This document shows positions 1-9,518 of a stretch of 64,000 nucleotides of DNA, one piece after another. Location of the stretch: NCBI RefSeq assembly GCF_004127215.1, contig NZ_QEWJ01000001.1:434001-498000 (forward strand). The letters are read 5' to 3'. Each line of letters begins with the position of its first letter. Position 1 is the first letter of the stretch. Under the pieces are notes generated by a model. That model saw nothing but the letters and a program-made list of their open reading frames with translations, searched no databases and was not told the DNA's origin. This stretch comes from Streptococcus oralis (GTDB taxonomy: Bacteria; Bacillota; Bacilli; Lactobacillales; Streptococcaceae). A program made the position numbers and the translations under genes.

Positions 1-1083
1 AGCATGGGCAAATTCGTCCAACAAAGCAATGGTTCTAGTAAAAGTATGCGGTTGGAAGATTGCTACAATTTCCTTGCTTGGGTATTTCTGACGAGCTGCA
101 TCCAAGGTCGCGATAATTTCTGTTGGATGGTGGGCAAAGTCATCGATGATTACCGTATCATTAACGATTTTCTCAGTGAAACGACGCTTAACACCGGCAA
201 ATGTTTTCAGGTGTTCACGCACCAAGTTCAAATCAAAGCCTGCCGTGTAAAGAAGTCCAATAACAGCTGTCGCATTCATGATATTGTGACGACCAAAGGT
301 TGGGATGTGGAATTGACCCAACTCTTGTCCACGGAAATGAACTGTGAAGGTCGAACCCGTTGTTGAACGAAGGAGATTGCTAGCTACAAAGTCATTGCCT
401 TCTGCTTCAAATCCATAATAGTAAATAGGAGCATTGGCTGTAATCTTACGCAGCTCAGCATCTTCACCGTAGACGAATAAACCTTTCGTAATTTGTTTAG
501 CATAGTCGTTAAAGGCATTGAAAACATCCTCTAGGCTTGTAAAGTAGTCTGGATGGTCAAAGTCAATGTTGGTGATGATAGAGTACTCTGGATGGTAAGG
601 CATGAAATGGCGCTCATATTCGTCTGATTCAAAGACAAAATATTTGGCATTGGCTGAACCACGGCCTGTTCCATCCCCAATCAAGAAGCTCGTATCTGTA
701 ATGTGAGACAAGACATGAGACAACATACCAGTTGTTGAGGTTTTCCCATGTGCTCCTGCCACTCCCATGCTGACAAAATCGCGCATAAAGCTACCTAGGA
801 ATTCATGGTAACGTTTGTAGCTAATACCATTTTGGTCTGCATAGGCGATTTCAACGTTGTTATCTGGACGAAAGGCATTTCCAGCGATAATCTCTACACC
901 ACCTTGAAGGTTCTTTTCATCGAAAGGAAGAATCGCAATCCCTGCCTGCTCTAGTCCACGTTGAGTAAAGTAGTATTTTTCAACGTCTGAACCTTGAACC
1001 TTGTGTCCCATTTGGTGCAACATCAAGGCCAAGGCACTCATCCCTGATCCTTTAATTCCAATAAAATGATATGTCTTTAACAT
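1..1083 (-). CDS. murC: UDP-N-acetylmuramate--L-alanine ligase MurC (C-terminus cut by window edge)
   Basis: This cytoplasmic ligase adds L-alanine to UDP-MurNAc with ATP, the first peptide step of peptidoglycan synthesis. The frame is open from the ATG at 1081-1083 to the window edge, giving 361 codons of the usual roughly 440. The N-terminal Rossmann part starts [20 protein letters not shown]. The Mur-ligase ATP loop GAHGKTST is at residues 110-117, and HHPTE lies near the truncated end. The gene follows an uncharacterised gene and the SNF2 helicase on the same strand, an order I associate with S. pneumoniae. The missing part is simply outside the window; nothing suggests a broken gene. Confidence 0.95.
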   Translation of the reverse strand, partial: MLKTYHFIGIKGSGMSALALMLHQMGHKVQGSDVEKYYFTQRGLEQAGIAILPFDEKNLQGGVEIIAGNAFRPDNNVEIAYADQNGISYKRYHEFLGSFMRDFVSMGVAGAHGKTSTTGMLSHVLSHITDTSFLIGDGTGRGSANAKYFVFESDEYERHFMPYHPEYSIITNIDFDHPDYFTSLEDVFNAFNDYAKQITKGLFVYGEDAELRKITANAPIYYYGFEAEGNDFVASNLLRSTTGSTFTVHFRGQELGQFHIPTFGRHNIMNATAVIGLLYTAGFDLNLVREHLKTFAGVKRRFTEKIVNDTVIIDDFAHHPTEIIATLDAARQKYPSKEIVAIFQPHTFTRTIALLDEFAHA

Positions 1084-1094
1084 GCTTTTCTCCC

Positions 1095-1706
1095 TTATTC
1101 AGTGATTCTTGTCAGATTCAACTCTTGGGCAACCTGACGTTCCTGATCTGTTTTCTTGTTCTTTTTATTATAGATTTGGCTTTTCTTCAGAAAATCATAG
1201 TTGTTCTTTTTAGCTTTTCCCGTTTGGGTTTTCGGAGTTGGATTCGTTACTTGGCCAACTTCTTCAGCTAAAATATAGTGGGACTGGCTCAAGTTTTTAC
1301 TAAATTTGGCAAACTCACCTGGATTTTCCTTTTGAAATGGTGCTGTTGGTTGGTTTCCTTGACGAACAAGTGTTGAACCATTGTGTCGTCTGGTATGGCT
1401 AACATCTTGGGTCAAATACTTAGCTGAACGTTTCTTCTTCAAGTCCGCACGCGCCTCTTCTCGAGCCAGTTCAGCATACGTTTTTTCAACTTTTTTAGGT
1501 TCTGGGCTCGGCTTTGACTCCTTTTTAACCACTGGAGAAACTACGGTTTCTTCCTCATTGATAGGAGACCATTCTAAATGATTTTTATCTCGGTAATCAC
1601 CTCTGATATTGCTAATAAAGTCTGACTCATCGTACAAGTCCATGACTGGCATTTCGGTCAGCATGATCTCGTCATCTGACACCAATGGAAATCGATCTTG
1701 TTTCAT
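1095..1706 (-). CDS. Uncharacterised charged protein between snf and murC (203 aa)
   Basis: I do not recognise a characterised family. The protein is hydrophilic and rich in Lys, Glu, Gln and Asn, with no signal peptide or membrane segment. An acidic N-terminus ([20 protein letters not shown]) leads into a Lys/Glu linker near residues 55-100 and a basic C-terminal half, so it looks largely disordered, perhaps a scaffold or adaptor. It sits 11 bp upstream of murC on the same strand and probably shares its transcript. The same order is, from memory, conserved in pneumococcus, which argues that it is real. Function cannot be inferred. Confidence 0.75.
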   Translation of the reverse strand: MKQDRFPLVSDDEIMLTEMPVMDLYDESDFISNIRGDYRDKNHLEWSPINEEETVVSPVVKKESKPSPEPKKVEKTYAELAREEARADLKKKRSAKYLTQDVSHTRRHNGSTLVRQGNQPTAPFQKENPGEFAKFSKNLSQSHYILAEEVGQVTNPTPKTQTGKAKKNNYDFLKKSQIYNKKNKKTDQERQVAQELNLTRITE

Positions 1707-1753
1707 TTTGTATTTCCTTTCAACACTTCATTATAGCGTATTGTCTTGATTTT

Positions 1754-4700
1754 TCAAGTGCTGGCTTCAGAAATTCCCAAAATTTCTCGAATTTCTGCCA
1801 GACTGAGGCTCGCACGCGACTCCGTACCATCTAAAACTTGGGAAACCAAATGTTTCTTCTGTTCTTGCAGTTCTTGAATTTTTTCTTCAATAGTTCCTTT
1901 CGTAATCAAGCGATAGACCTCGACCTTCTGCTCCTGCCCCATACGATGGGCACGTCCGATAGCCTGAGCTTCAATCGCAGGATTCCACCAGAGATCCACT
2001 AGGATGACGGTATCAGCTCCCGTTAGATTAAGACCGACTCCACCTGCCTTCAGAGAGATGAGAAAGGCATCTTTTTCTCCTTGATTAAAGGCCTTAGTCA
2101 TCTCTTGTCTGTCTTGAGCAGGAGTTGAGCCTGTGATTTTAAAGGAGGTCAAGCCTAAATCTGGGAGTTCTTGCTCGATTTTTTCTAACATTCCTTTGAA
2201 CTGGGAAAAAATCAAGACACGATGCCCACCATCAGCCACTTGTAGCAATAAATCTCGGAGACTATCGAGTTTACCGCTGGCACCCTGATAATCGTCCATA
2301 AAGATAGCTGGAGTATCGCAGATTTGACGTAAACGCATGAGACCAGATAAGATTTCTACGCGACTCCTCTGGAATTCTTGATCGGTCACTTGGGCTAGTC
2401 GGTCTCGCATCTGTTGCAACTGGGCCAGATAGATGGCCTTCTGCTGGTCTTCCAGTTCGTTTTTATAGACGACTTCGATTAGGTCAGGCAGTTCTGTAAG
2501 GACTTCTTCTTTCTTACGTCGCATGACAAAGGGCTTGATAAACTGCGCCACTCGCTCAGCCGGTAATTTCATAAACTCCTTTTTATTTGGCAAGAGCCCT
2601 GGTAGCACAATTTGAAAGATAGACCACAACTCTCCTAGATGGTTTTCTATGGGCGTTCCTGACAATGCAAAGACTGCTGGCACCACAAACTGGCGCAAAC
2701 TCTGAGCAATCTTGGTTTGAGCATTTTTCATGACCTGGGCTTCATCTAAGAAGAGAAAATCAAAAGCCATCTCTTGATAAAGCTCGCTGTCTTGACGAAA
2801 GGTTGCATAGCTAGTCACATAGATTTGGTGATTTTCAGAAAGAATCGCTTCTCGATTCGCTTTCAAACCATGAACAACAGCCAAATCCAACTGTGGGGCA
2901 AATTTCCTGAATTCATCTGCCCAATTGTAGATTAAACCTGACGGCGCTAAAATCAAGACCCGACTGTCTTCGGTCACCTGACTTGTCAAAAAAGCAATAG
3001 TTTGCAGTGTTTTTCCCAGTCCCATATCATCTGCCAGAATTCCACCAAAGCCATAGCGATGAAGCATCTGGAGCCAACGCACTCCCTTTTCCTGATAGTC
3101 TCTCAAACTCGCCTGTACCCGTATATCTCCCAAAGGAAAGTCCTCAGGATGGGTCAAATCATGTGCTAAATGCTGAAATTCCTCCGAAAAGGAGATTCTA
3201 TCTTGACCTTCAAAAAGCTGAGAAAGGCTATAAGCTAGAGATTTCCGAGCTTGAAAAGAACCATCTTTTAGCTCAACCCCCAGTTCCTGTAAATTTTGAC
3301 GAATCTGCTTGGTTTCCTCATCAAAAAAGTACACTTGGTCAGAAGAACTGATATAGAAATCCTGATTGCTGGTCAGGGCTTTAAGAGCTTGATCAATCTC
3401 TTCTTGAGCAATCCCTTGGAAATCAAACTGGATTTCCAACAGTCCCCCCTTGGACTCAATCTGAACCTGAGGAGCTTGGACACTGTAGAGCTGATTTATC
3501 TCATCAGACAAGAAAACCTGACCCAACTTCTCAAAAGCTGGAATCGTATGGTTAAAGAAAGAATAAACTGCCTCTGGCTTCAAAGCCTGTCTCCAAGACT
3601 GAAAATCAGCCTCAAAACCAGCCCCTAAACTAACTTGAAATATCTGGCTTTCCACGGCAGCATCACTAGCGAAAGGTAATTCTTCCAGCTGTTGATGGCT
3701 AGCCACCTGAATATCTCCATAATCAAACTCGATATCCAAGCGGATACGACCATCCTTCTCCTTGTCAAAGTAAAAAATCGGTGAAAAGGGGCGTATTTGT
3801 AAACGTTCTGGAGCAGAAATCTTGCCCAGTTGCCCAAACAAAGGAAGACAGGAAGCCAATCGATCCCGATCGCCAGTATCAAATTGGAGGCATTTTCTCC
3901 CTTTTGTTTCCTGAGGAAGTTCATTGATTTCCTTCAAAAGACTGATTTGTTTAGGGTTTAAGAGATAAACATTCCCCTTACGAAAGAGAACCGCCCCTCC
4001 ATAGAATACATTGACCCGTTCAGTCTCAGAGATTTCCATTCCAAAATAATCTGGGTACTCCTGCACATTAAAAGAGAAAAGATTCGCTTCCAGATCTAAA
4101 TCATGAAAGAGGAGATTTGCATAACTATCTATCTGGTGTTCAAAATGAAAATCCTCCAAGTTCATCAGCAACTCCACCCCCTGCTCAAAAAAGGTCAGAG
4201 GAAAAAAGAGGTGACGACCTTGATTAGGGAAAAAGAGGTCTTGACTCAGTCCCTCCTCAATCAAGCCACATAAAAAAGTAAGAACTTCTTGGCTAGCTGT
4301 ATCAAAAGCATCCCAAGACAAGTCATTCTCGTAGTGTTTCCCAATCATATATGGTTTTCGGTGGACTAAGACCTTCAAAAAGAGTGGAATATCACGGATG
4401 ACGTAATACTTTTGACTCTTAAGCAAACCGATTCGGAGAGTCCAAAGGAGGCGATTGGTTCCAGCTTCCACCTGGCCTTGAGCCGACAAAGTGTAAGTCT
4501 CTTCTCGTTTTTGAGGTTGAACGCGCTCCAAAAAACTTCCACCAAAACTAACCTTGGTTTCGACCTCTTCTTGCTCTTCATGTCCTTTTTCTAAGGCTTG
4601 TAAAATCACCTGGCCTTCTTCATCATTTTTCAGATAATGCTCGAGCGCTGCTAGGTGAACACAATAACCTCTTTTTTGGAAAAAATCACAAGCACAAAAA

Positions 4701-4849
4701 ACAAGATCATCCTCTAAACTGTAGCGCAAGTCTTCTCCCGCCACACGTGTATAGAGTCGATTCCCTTTTTCCTTGATGATCTCAATCTTGCCCGTCTCAT
4801 AGAGGGCGACCCCCTCCATGCGCAACTTTCCTGGAATCAATTTAGCCAT
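1754..4849 (-). CDS. SNF2-family DEAD/DEAH-box ATPase with N-terminal SWIM zinc finger
   Basis: This is a bacterial RapA/SNF2-like DNA translocase of 1031 aa. Near residues 52-66 a CxC...CxH arrangement (CACDFF...CVH) forms a SWIM zinc-binding motif. The middle is a long domain typical of bacterial SNF2 proteins. The helicase core starts near residue 600 with DDMGLGKT (Walker A), followed by a DEAQ box near 705, and the C-terminal helicase lobe ends with GRAHRMGQ (motif VI). Members remodel protein-DNA or RNA polymerase complexes; the exact substrate is unknown. A Shine-Dalgarno-like GGGGTAA lies just upstream of the ATG. Confidence 0.93.
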   Translation of the reverse strand: MAKLIPGKLRMEGVALYETGKIEIIKEKGNRLYTRVAGEDLRYSLEDDLVFCACDFFQKRGYCVHLAALEHYLKNDEEGQVILQALEKGHEEQEEVETKVSFGGSFLERVQPQKREETYTLSAQGQVEAGTNRLLWTLRIGLLKSQKYYVIRDIPLFLKVLVHRKPYMIGKHYENDLSWDAFDTASQEVLTFLCGLIEEGLSQDLFFPNQGRHLFFPLTFFEQGVELLMNLEDFHFEHQIDSYANLLFHDLDLEANLFSFNVQEYPDYFGMEISETERVNVFYGGAVLFRKGNVYLLNPKQISLLKEINELPQETKGRKCLQFDTGDRDRLASCLPLFGQLGKISAPERLQIRPFSPIFYFDKEKDGRIRLDIEFDYGDIQVASHQQLEELPFASDAAVESQIFQVSLGAGFEADFQSWRQALKPEAVYSFFNHTIPAFEKLGQVFLSDEINQLYSVQAPQVQIESKGGLLEIQFDFQGIAQEEIDQALKALTSNQDFYISSSDQVYFFDEETKQIRQNLQELGVELKDGSFQARKSLAYSLSQLFEGQDRISFSEEFQHLAHDLTHPEDFPLGDIRVQASLRDYQEKGVRWLQMLHRYGFGGILADDMGLGKTLQTIAFLTSQVTEDSRVLILAPSGLIYNWADEFRKFAPQLDLAVVHGLKANREAILSENHQIYVTSYATFRQDSELYQEMAFDFLFLDEAQVMKNAQTKIAQSLRQFVVPAVFALSGTPIENHLGELWSIFQIVLPGLLPNKKEFMKLPAERVAQFIKPFVMRRKKEEVLTELPDLIEVVYKNELEDQQKAIYLAQLQQMRDRLAQVTDQEFQRSRVEILSGLMRLRQICDTPAIFMDDYQGASGKLDSLRDLLLQVADGGHRVLIFSQFKGMLEKIEQELPDLGLTSFKITGSTPAQDRQEMTKAFNQGEKDAFLISLKAGGVGLNLTGADTVILVDLWWNPAIEAQAIGRAHRMGQEQKVEVYRLITKGTIEEKIQELQEQKKHLVSQVLDGTESRASLSLAEIREILGISEAST

Positions 4850-4897
4850 AGTTACCCCTTTATCTTATCTCTTCATTATACCACATTTTCCCTTATG

Positions 4898-4935
4898 AAA
4901 ATAGCCTTCCAGGAAGACTTTTCTCCTAGAAGGCT
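4898..4935 (-). terminator. Intrinsic terminator after patB
   Basis: On the minus strand AGCCTTCTAGGA pairs with TTCCTGGAAGGCT across a short loop and is followed by ATTTTC. It lies just past the patB stop and before the SNF2 gene. Confidence 0.7.
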
Positions 4936-4941
4936 CGATTT

Positions 4942-6108
4942 TTAAAGTGTAGCAAAAGTAGTCACGATGCGTTGGCAAACCTCTTCCAGAAGTGTTTTAG
5001 GCATGGCAACATTGAGGCGGGCGTGAAGGGTTCCTTCCTCCCCAAAGTCCAAACCTCGGTTCAAGATAACCTTTGCTTCATTCTTCAAAAGCTCTTGCAA
5101 GCGGTCATCCGTTAGATCATATGCTGAAAAATCAAGCCAAATCAAGTAGGTCCCTTGCGGTTTCATGACCTTAATCTTGGTTTCTTTACCCAAGACCTCC
5201 ACTACATAATTAATGTGGTCCTCGATGACTTCTTTTAGTTCTCCTAACCAAGCCTTGCCATATCGATAGGCAGCTTCTGTCGCCAAATAACCTAAGCCTG
5301 AAATTTCATGCTGGTTATTGGCCAACTGGCGTTTCTGAAAAGCCACTCGAAGTTTTGGATTTTCAATGACAGCATAGGAATTTTTCGTTCCAGCAATATT
5401 AAATGTCTTAGTGGCGCTGCTCAAGATAAGGGCAAAGTCTTTAAAAGCAGGGTCAATGGTATTGAAAGACTGGTGTTTGTGACCAAAGAGAGCCAAATCT
5501 TGGTGAATCTCATCCGAAACCAACAATACACCATGTTTTTGGCAGAGATGGCCTATCTTTTCCAATACTTCCTTTTCCCAAACACGACCACCAGGATTAT
5601 GAGGATTGCAGAGGATATAAAGTTTCACATCTTCCTCCACCAATTCCTTCTCCAGCTGGTCAAAGTCAATCTCAAATAGACCATCCTTTTCTACCAAAGA
5701 GTTGGTAATCAATCGGCGATTGTTGAGTTTGACACTGCGAGCAAAAGGTGGATAGACCGGTGTGTTAATCAGAACAGCCTCACCTTCTTTTGTAAAGGCT
5801 TGAATAGCCGTTGAAATAGCTGGTACCACTCCCTCGATAAAGACAAGAGCATCTTTGTCAAAGTGATACCCGTGTTGACTGGCTTCCCAATCCTGAACCG
5901 ACTCAATCAAAGAGTCGCTAGCATAAGTATAACCATAAACCAACTGATCCGCGTAGGCTTGTACAGCTTGTCGAACTTCAGGCAAGACCACAAAGTCCAT
6001 ATCCGCTATCCAGGCTGGTAGAACTTCTCGATCAGCTTCTGCCTCTTTCCATTTATAGGTATGATGCCCCAAACGATTGGGCAGGCTTGTAAAATCATAT
6101 TTTCCCAT
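4942..6108 (-). CDS. patB: PLP-dependent C-S lyase / cystathionine beta-lyase, MalY/PatB type
   Basis: A fold-type I PLP enzyme of 388 aa that cleaves cystathionine or cysteine to thiol, pyruvate and ammonia; it is also classed as an aminotransferase. MGKYDFTSLPNR at the start and ADMDF are typical of the MalY/PatB group. The PLP lysine is in SATKTFN near residue 231, and NPHNPGGRVW is the cofactor-binding region. I chose the ATG at 6106-6108, just past the metB stop, over an upstream start that would overlap metB. With metB it forms a two-gene transsulfuration operon that would feed homocysteine to methionine synthesis. Confidence 0.9.
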   Translation of the reverse strand: MGKYDFTSLPNRLGHHTYKWKEAEADREVLPAWIADMDFVVLPEVRQAVQAYADQLVYGYTYASDSLIESVQDWEASQHGYHFDKDALVFIEGVVPAISTAIQAFTKEGEAVLINTPVYPPFARSVKLNNRRLITNSLVEKDGLFEIDFDQLEKELVEEDVKLYILCNPHNPGGRVWEKEVLEKIGHLCQKHGVLLVSDEIHQDLALFGHKHQSFNTIDPAFKDFALILSSATKTFNIAGTKNSYAVIENPKLRVAFQKRQLANNQHEISGLGYLATEAAYRYGKAWLGELKEVIEDHINYVVEVLGKETKIKVMKPQGTYLIWLDFSAYDLTDDRLQELLKNEAKVILNRGLDFGEEGTLHARLNVAMPKTLLEEVCQRIVTTFATL

Positions 6109-6115
6109 ATCTGTC

Positions 6116-7210
6116 TTACCCTTCCAAAGCTTGGCGCAAGTCCCCAATCAAATCTCTGACATCCTCAATCCCGATTGACAAGCGCAAAAGGTCATCTGTC
6201 AAACCATAGGAATGACGTACTTCTGCCGGAATATCCGCATGGGTTTGCGTCGTTGGATAGGTGATTAGGCTTTCCACTCCACCCAAACTCTCAGCAAAAG
6301 AGAAGACCTTCAAGCTATTTAAAATGTGAGGAATACGTTTTTCATCCACTACTTTAAAGGATATCATTCCCCCACGACCAGTATAGAGAACTTTCTTGAC
6401 TGCGGGCGAAGTTTCTAGAAAAGCTACTATTTCTCGCGCGTTAGCTGTCGAACGCTCCATGCGCAATGACAAGGTCTTAAGACCACGAATCAACTGATAA
6501 CTATCAAACGGCGACAAGACAGCACCTGTCGTATTCAAATTATAGAACAGTTGTTCATATAGTTCTAAACTATTAGTCACAACTACCCCAGCCAAGACAT
6601 CATTGTGCCCTGCTAGATACTTGGTAGCTGAATGAAGGACAATATCTGCACCCTCTTCAATCGGACGTTGGTAAATCGGACTGTAGAAGGTATTGTCTAC
6701 CACTACCTTAGCACCCTTGGCATGAGCTAGTTTTGCAAGTTTTGCAATATCAAATTCCAACATCAACGGATTGGTTGGCGTTTCGATATAGAGAACATCC
6801 ACATCATTTTCCAGCTGAGCAATCAACTCTGCTTCAGTATTGGCATAGGTAAAATGGAACCGACCTTCCTGCTCAACTTGGTTGAACCAACGGAAAGAAC
6901 CACCATAAAGGTCACGCACTGCTAGGATCTTACTTCCTACTGGAAAGACACTGAAGGCCAGTACGATCGCAGCCATACCTGAGCTCGTTGCTAGGGCATA
7001 GTCTGCCGATTCGATCGCAGCCAAGACCTCCTCCGCCTTACTCCGAGTTGGGTTTTTAGTACGGGTATAGTCAAATCCAGTAGACTGGCCAAACTCTGGA
7101 TGCTGATAAGTTGTTGAAAAATGAAGCGGAGTTACTAAGGCACCTGTTGCCTTATCTGACTTGATTCCCGCCTGGGCCAAAATTGTGTTGATGTGTAGTT
7201 CTTTACTCAT
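6116..7210 (-). CDS. metB: Cystathionine gamma-synthase / O-acylhomoserine lyase family enzyme
   Basis: A 364-aa Cys/Met-metabolism PLP enzyme. The family would condense cysteine with an activated homoserine to give cystathionine. Visible marks are the YTRTKNPTR segment, ETPTNP, the PLP lysine in HSATKYLAGHND near residue 195, and SLGGVESL near the C-terminus. It is first in a two-gene operon with patB, which starts 7 bp after its stop. Upstream are an extended -10 box and a perfect MET-box palindrome, so methionine-responsive control by a MtaR/CmhR-type LysR regulator is likely. Sequence alone does not separate gamma-synthase from other MetB/MetC activities. Confidence 0.88.
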   Translation of the reverse strand: MSKELHINTILAQAGIKSDKATGALVTPLHFSTTYQHPEFGQSTGFDYTRTKNPTRSKAEEVLAAIESADYALATSSGMAAIVLAFSVFPVGSKILAVRDLYGGSFRWFNQVEQEGRFHFTYANTEAELIAQLENDVDVLYIETPTNPLMLEFDIAKLAKLAHAKGAKVVVDNTFYSPIYQRPIEEGADIVLHSATKYLAGHNDVLAGVVVTNSLELYEQLFYNLNTTGAVLSPFDSYQLIRGLKTLSLRMERSTANAREIVAFLETSPAVKKVLYTGRGGMISFKVVDEKRIPHILNSLKVFSFAESLGGVESLITYPTTQTHADIPAEVRHSYGLTDDLLRLSIGIEDVRDLIGDLRQALEG

Positions 7211-7236
7211 ACAATACCTCCAAATCTATAGTAACT

Positions 7237-7242
7237 ATTGTA
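7237..7242 (-). promoter_or_regulatory. Extended -10 promoter of metB-patB
   Basis: On the minus strand TACAAT is preceded by TGG, an extended -10. It sits about 26 bp upstream of the metB ATG, and GGAGG lies in between. No good -35 hexamer is seen at the expected spacing, which fits an activator-dependent promoter with the MET-box about 45 bp upstream. Confidence 0.65.
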
Positions 7243-7286
7243 CCACTTATTTTCACTAACTCATTTTCTTGTTTTCAAGAGCTAGC

Positions 7287-7303
7287 TATAGTTTCAAACT
7301 ATA
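7287..7303. promoter_or_regulatory. MET-box palindrome upstream of metB
   Basis: TATAGTTTCAAACTATA is a perfect 8+1+8 inverted repeat. It matches the streptococcal MET-box consensus (TATAGTTTnAAACTATA, recalled from comparative-genomics work) bound by a LysR-type methionine regulator. It lies upstream of the extended -10 of metB, the position expected for an activator site. Confidence 0.85.
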
Positions 7304-7304
7304 C

Positions 7305-7340
7305 AAAAAACGATAGTTCCTTGAGAAACTATCGTTTTTC
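7305..7340 (-). terminator. Terminator after aliB
   Basis: AAACGATAGTT and AACTATCGTTT form a stem flanked by A and T runs, so it can act in both directions. On the minus strand it follows the aliB stop at 7357 and insulates the metB promoter. Confidence 0.85.
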
Positions 7341-7356
7341 CTGTTGAATAGACTGG

Positions 7357-9315
7357 TTATTTAACGTGTTTTGCCAGTTCTTCTTGGGCTTTTTTATTGG
7401 ATTCTTCTTTTTCTTTCAGCCATTTTTCTTTAGCTTTTTCATACTCATCAGTCGTTACAATCTTATCTTGCAACTTGAGGTACTTGTATGATTCGACACC
7501 CTTATTTCCGGCTTGTGAGAATGGTGCTGAGAATGGAACTATCTTTCTCAAGCTAGGTGTTCCACCCTTAGAAACGTTTGGAATTGCAAGGGCGCTATCA
7601 ACGAGCCAAGCTTGAACTTCAGCATATTTTTCATAACGTTTTGCTGGATCTTGCTCCTTGTTCGCTTCTTCCAACATTTGAGTGTAGGTATCAAGTCCAA
7701 CTGCCTTGGCCTTGTCATTGACTTCACCTGGTTCTAGACCAAGGTTTTGCAACATACCACCGTTATTGACATTTAAGATATCAAGATAGCTTGATGGATC
7801 CAAGTAGTCCGCACTCCAACCACCATTGTAAAGGTCAAAATCCTTCTGGGCTGCTGTCTGAGCTAAATAACCAGAGCTATCATAATCCTCTGTTGACAGT
7901 TGTTGGATATCGATAACCACGTTCTCAGTTCCAAGAACAGATTCGATGGATTGCTTCATTGAGCTAATTTCTTGAATTTCTGTCTTATTGGTCATTTCTA
8001 CAGTCTTATCCAAGTGAATCGGGAACTGAACACCTTTGGCTTCTAGTTCTTTCTTAGCTTCCGCAAACTTAGCTTTAGCCTTGTCAGGATTGTAGTATGG
8101 GTCTTGCGCATCCGCAAAGTTGATTCCTTGCCATTCTTGGCCATAGTTAACCATCTTTTCTGAAACAACATCACCAAAGTCTTTTCCGTTGATGCTTACA
8201 AATGTAGGAGGTACAACCAGGTTACGAATAATCTTCGTTGCTCCGTCTTCCCCTTGAGATTGTGCCCCATAGGCCGTACGGTTATAGGCAAAATTGATAG
8301 CTTGGCGGAAGTTTTTATTCAGAACTGCTTCTTGGGTAGATTTCTTTTCGATGTCAGTCGTTTTAGAAGTGAAATTATAAGATTTTCTATCCAGGTTAAA
8401 GTTCAAGTAGAAAGAAGTGGCATCTTGCATGCTGTAGATGATATTGTCTTTATTCTTCTCTTTAATCCCTTCAAAACTTGAGCTATTTGGATAGAGACGT
8501 GCGTAGCTGTATACTCCTTCTGTAAAGTTACGTGCTAAGGCATCTTGGTCACTTCCATCATAGTAGGTCAATTTCACATCGTCCACAAAGACATTTTTAG
8601 CATCCCAGTAATTCGGATTTTTCTTGTATTCGATAACAGATTTTGAAACAAAGGATTTCATCAAGAAAGGTCCACTGTACAAAATACTAGAAGGATCCAC
8701 CTTACCAAAGTCATCTCCTTTTGATTTCAAGAAATCAGCATTAACAGGAAAGAGAATAGTGGACGTAGTTTTAGAATTCCAATAAGGTTCTGGTCGAGTC
8801 AAAGTATACTGAACTGTTTGGTCGTCAATCGCCTTGACACCGACAGTTGAAAAGTCTGTTGTTTTACCGTTGATATAGTCATCCAAACCTGCTACAGAGT
8901 CTTGAACCAGGTACAAGGCTTCGGATTTTTTGTCAGCAGCATATTTCAAACCTGTCACGAAGTCTTGGGCCGTTACAGGGGCGTATTCTTCACCCTCATA
9001 AGTATACCATTTTGCATCCTTACGCAATTTGTAAGTATAGGTCAGACCGTCCTGAGAAACAGTCCAATCCTCTGCCAATGATGGAACATAGTTACCGTAT
9101 TGATCATTTTCCATCAACCCATCCACCAAATTGGTAACGATGTCATTGGTTGTTGCACGGTTTTCAGCCAGATAGTTCAAACTAGATGGATCACTTGAAT
9201 AAACATAGTTATATGTTTTTGATGAACTTGTTGAGTTCCCACATGCGCTTAGTAGGATCCCTGCGCTTAACACGACACTTGCCAGTGTCAGATACTTGGC
9301 CTTAGACTTTTTCAT
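7357..9315 (-). CDS. aliB: Oligopeptide ABC transporter substrate-binding lipoprotein, AliB-like
   Basis: A 652-aa extracellular peptide-binding lipoprotein that would deliver oligopeptides to the Ami permease. The signal peptide ends in lipobox LLSAC, with the lipidated cysteine at residue 25. The rest is an SBP_bac_5 domain with the early NYVYSSDPSSLNYL stretch and an Ala/Lys/Glu-rich tail. The MKKSKAKYLTLASVVLSAG start closely resembles pneumococcal AliB, and the position next to metB matches that locus as I remember it. It stands alone, with its own consensus promoter and terminator. AliA or AmiA is a less likely alternative. Confidence 0.88.
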   Translation of the reverse strand: MKKSKAKYLTLASVVLSAGILLSACGNSTSSSKTYNYVYSSDPSSLNYLAENRATTNDIVTNLVDGLMENDQYGNYVPSLAEDWTVSQDGLTYTYKLRKDAKWYTYEGEEYAPVTAQDFVTGLKYAADKKSEALYLVQDSVAGLDDYINGKTTDFSTVGVKAIDDQTVQYTLTRPEPYWNSKTTSTILFPVNADFLKSKGDDFGKVDPSSILYSGPFLMKSFVSKSVIEYKKNPNYWDAKNVFVDDVKLTYYDGSDQDALARNFTEGVYSYARLYPNSSSFEGIKEKNKDNIIYSMQDATSFYLNFNLDRKSYNFTSKTTDIEKKSTQEAVLNKNFRQAINFAYNRTAYGAQSQGEDGATKIIRNLVVPPTFVSINGKDFGDVVSEKMVNYGQEWQGINFADAQDPYYNPDKAKAKFAEAKKELEAKGVQFPIHLDKTVEMTNKTEIQEISSMKQSIESVLGTENVVIDIQQLSTEDYDSSGYLAQTAAQKDFDLYNGGWSADYLDPSSYLDILNVNNGGMLQNLGLEPGEVNDKAKAVGLDTYTQMLEEANKEQDPAKRYEKYAEVQAWLVDSALAIPNVSKGGTPSLRKIVPFSAPFSQAGNKGVESYKYLKLQDKIVTTDEYEKAKEKWLKEKEESNKKAQEELAKHVK

Positions 9316-9347
9316 TTCCAGAACCTCCTGTTTTTAATATTTGACTT

Positions 9348-9376
9348 ATTATACAACTTAAGTTTTATTTAGTCAA
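9348..9376 (-). promoter_or_regulatory. Sigma-70 promoter of aliB
   Basis: On the minus strand TTGACT (9371-9376) and TATAAT (9348-9353) are separated by exactly 17 bp, about 30 bp upstream of the aliB ATG, with an AGGAGG ribosome-binding site in between. Confidence 0.85.
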
Positions 9377-9462
9377 TAGTTTTTTAAACAAAAATTTAAA
9401 AAACATATTTTCACTCTATTAACTTTAGAAAAAATACTCCTTTTTTGATAAAAACAGAATAA

Positions 9463-9493
9463 AAACAACCTTCATACAACAGAAAGGTTGTTT
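9463..9493 (-). terminator. Terminator after murJ
   Basis: AAACAACCTT pairs with AAGGTTGTTT, followed by a T-rich stretch on the minus strand. It is 26 bp past the murJ stop. Confidence 0.8.
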
Positions 9494-9518
9494 CTTTATC
9501 TATATTTATAATTTATTT

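Noticed and set aside
4-366. Plus-strand frame of 120 residues at the left edge.
   Set aside because: It lies antisense to the clear murC coding sequence, with no matching ribosome-binding site and no recognisable motifs.
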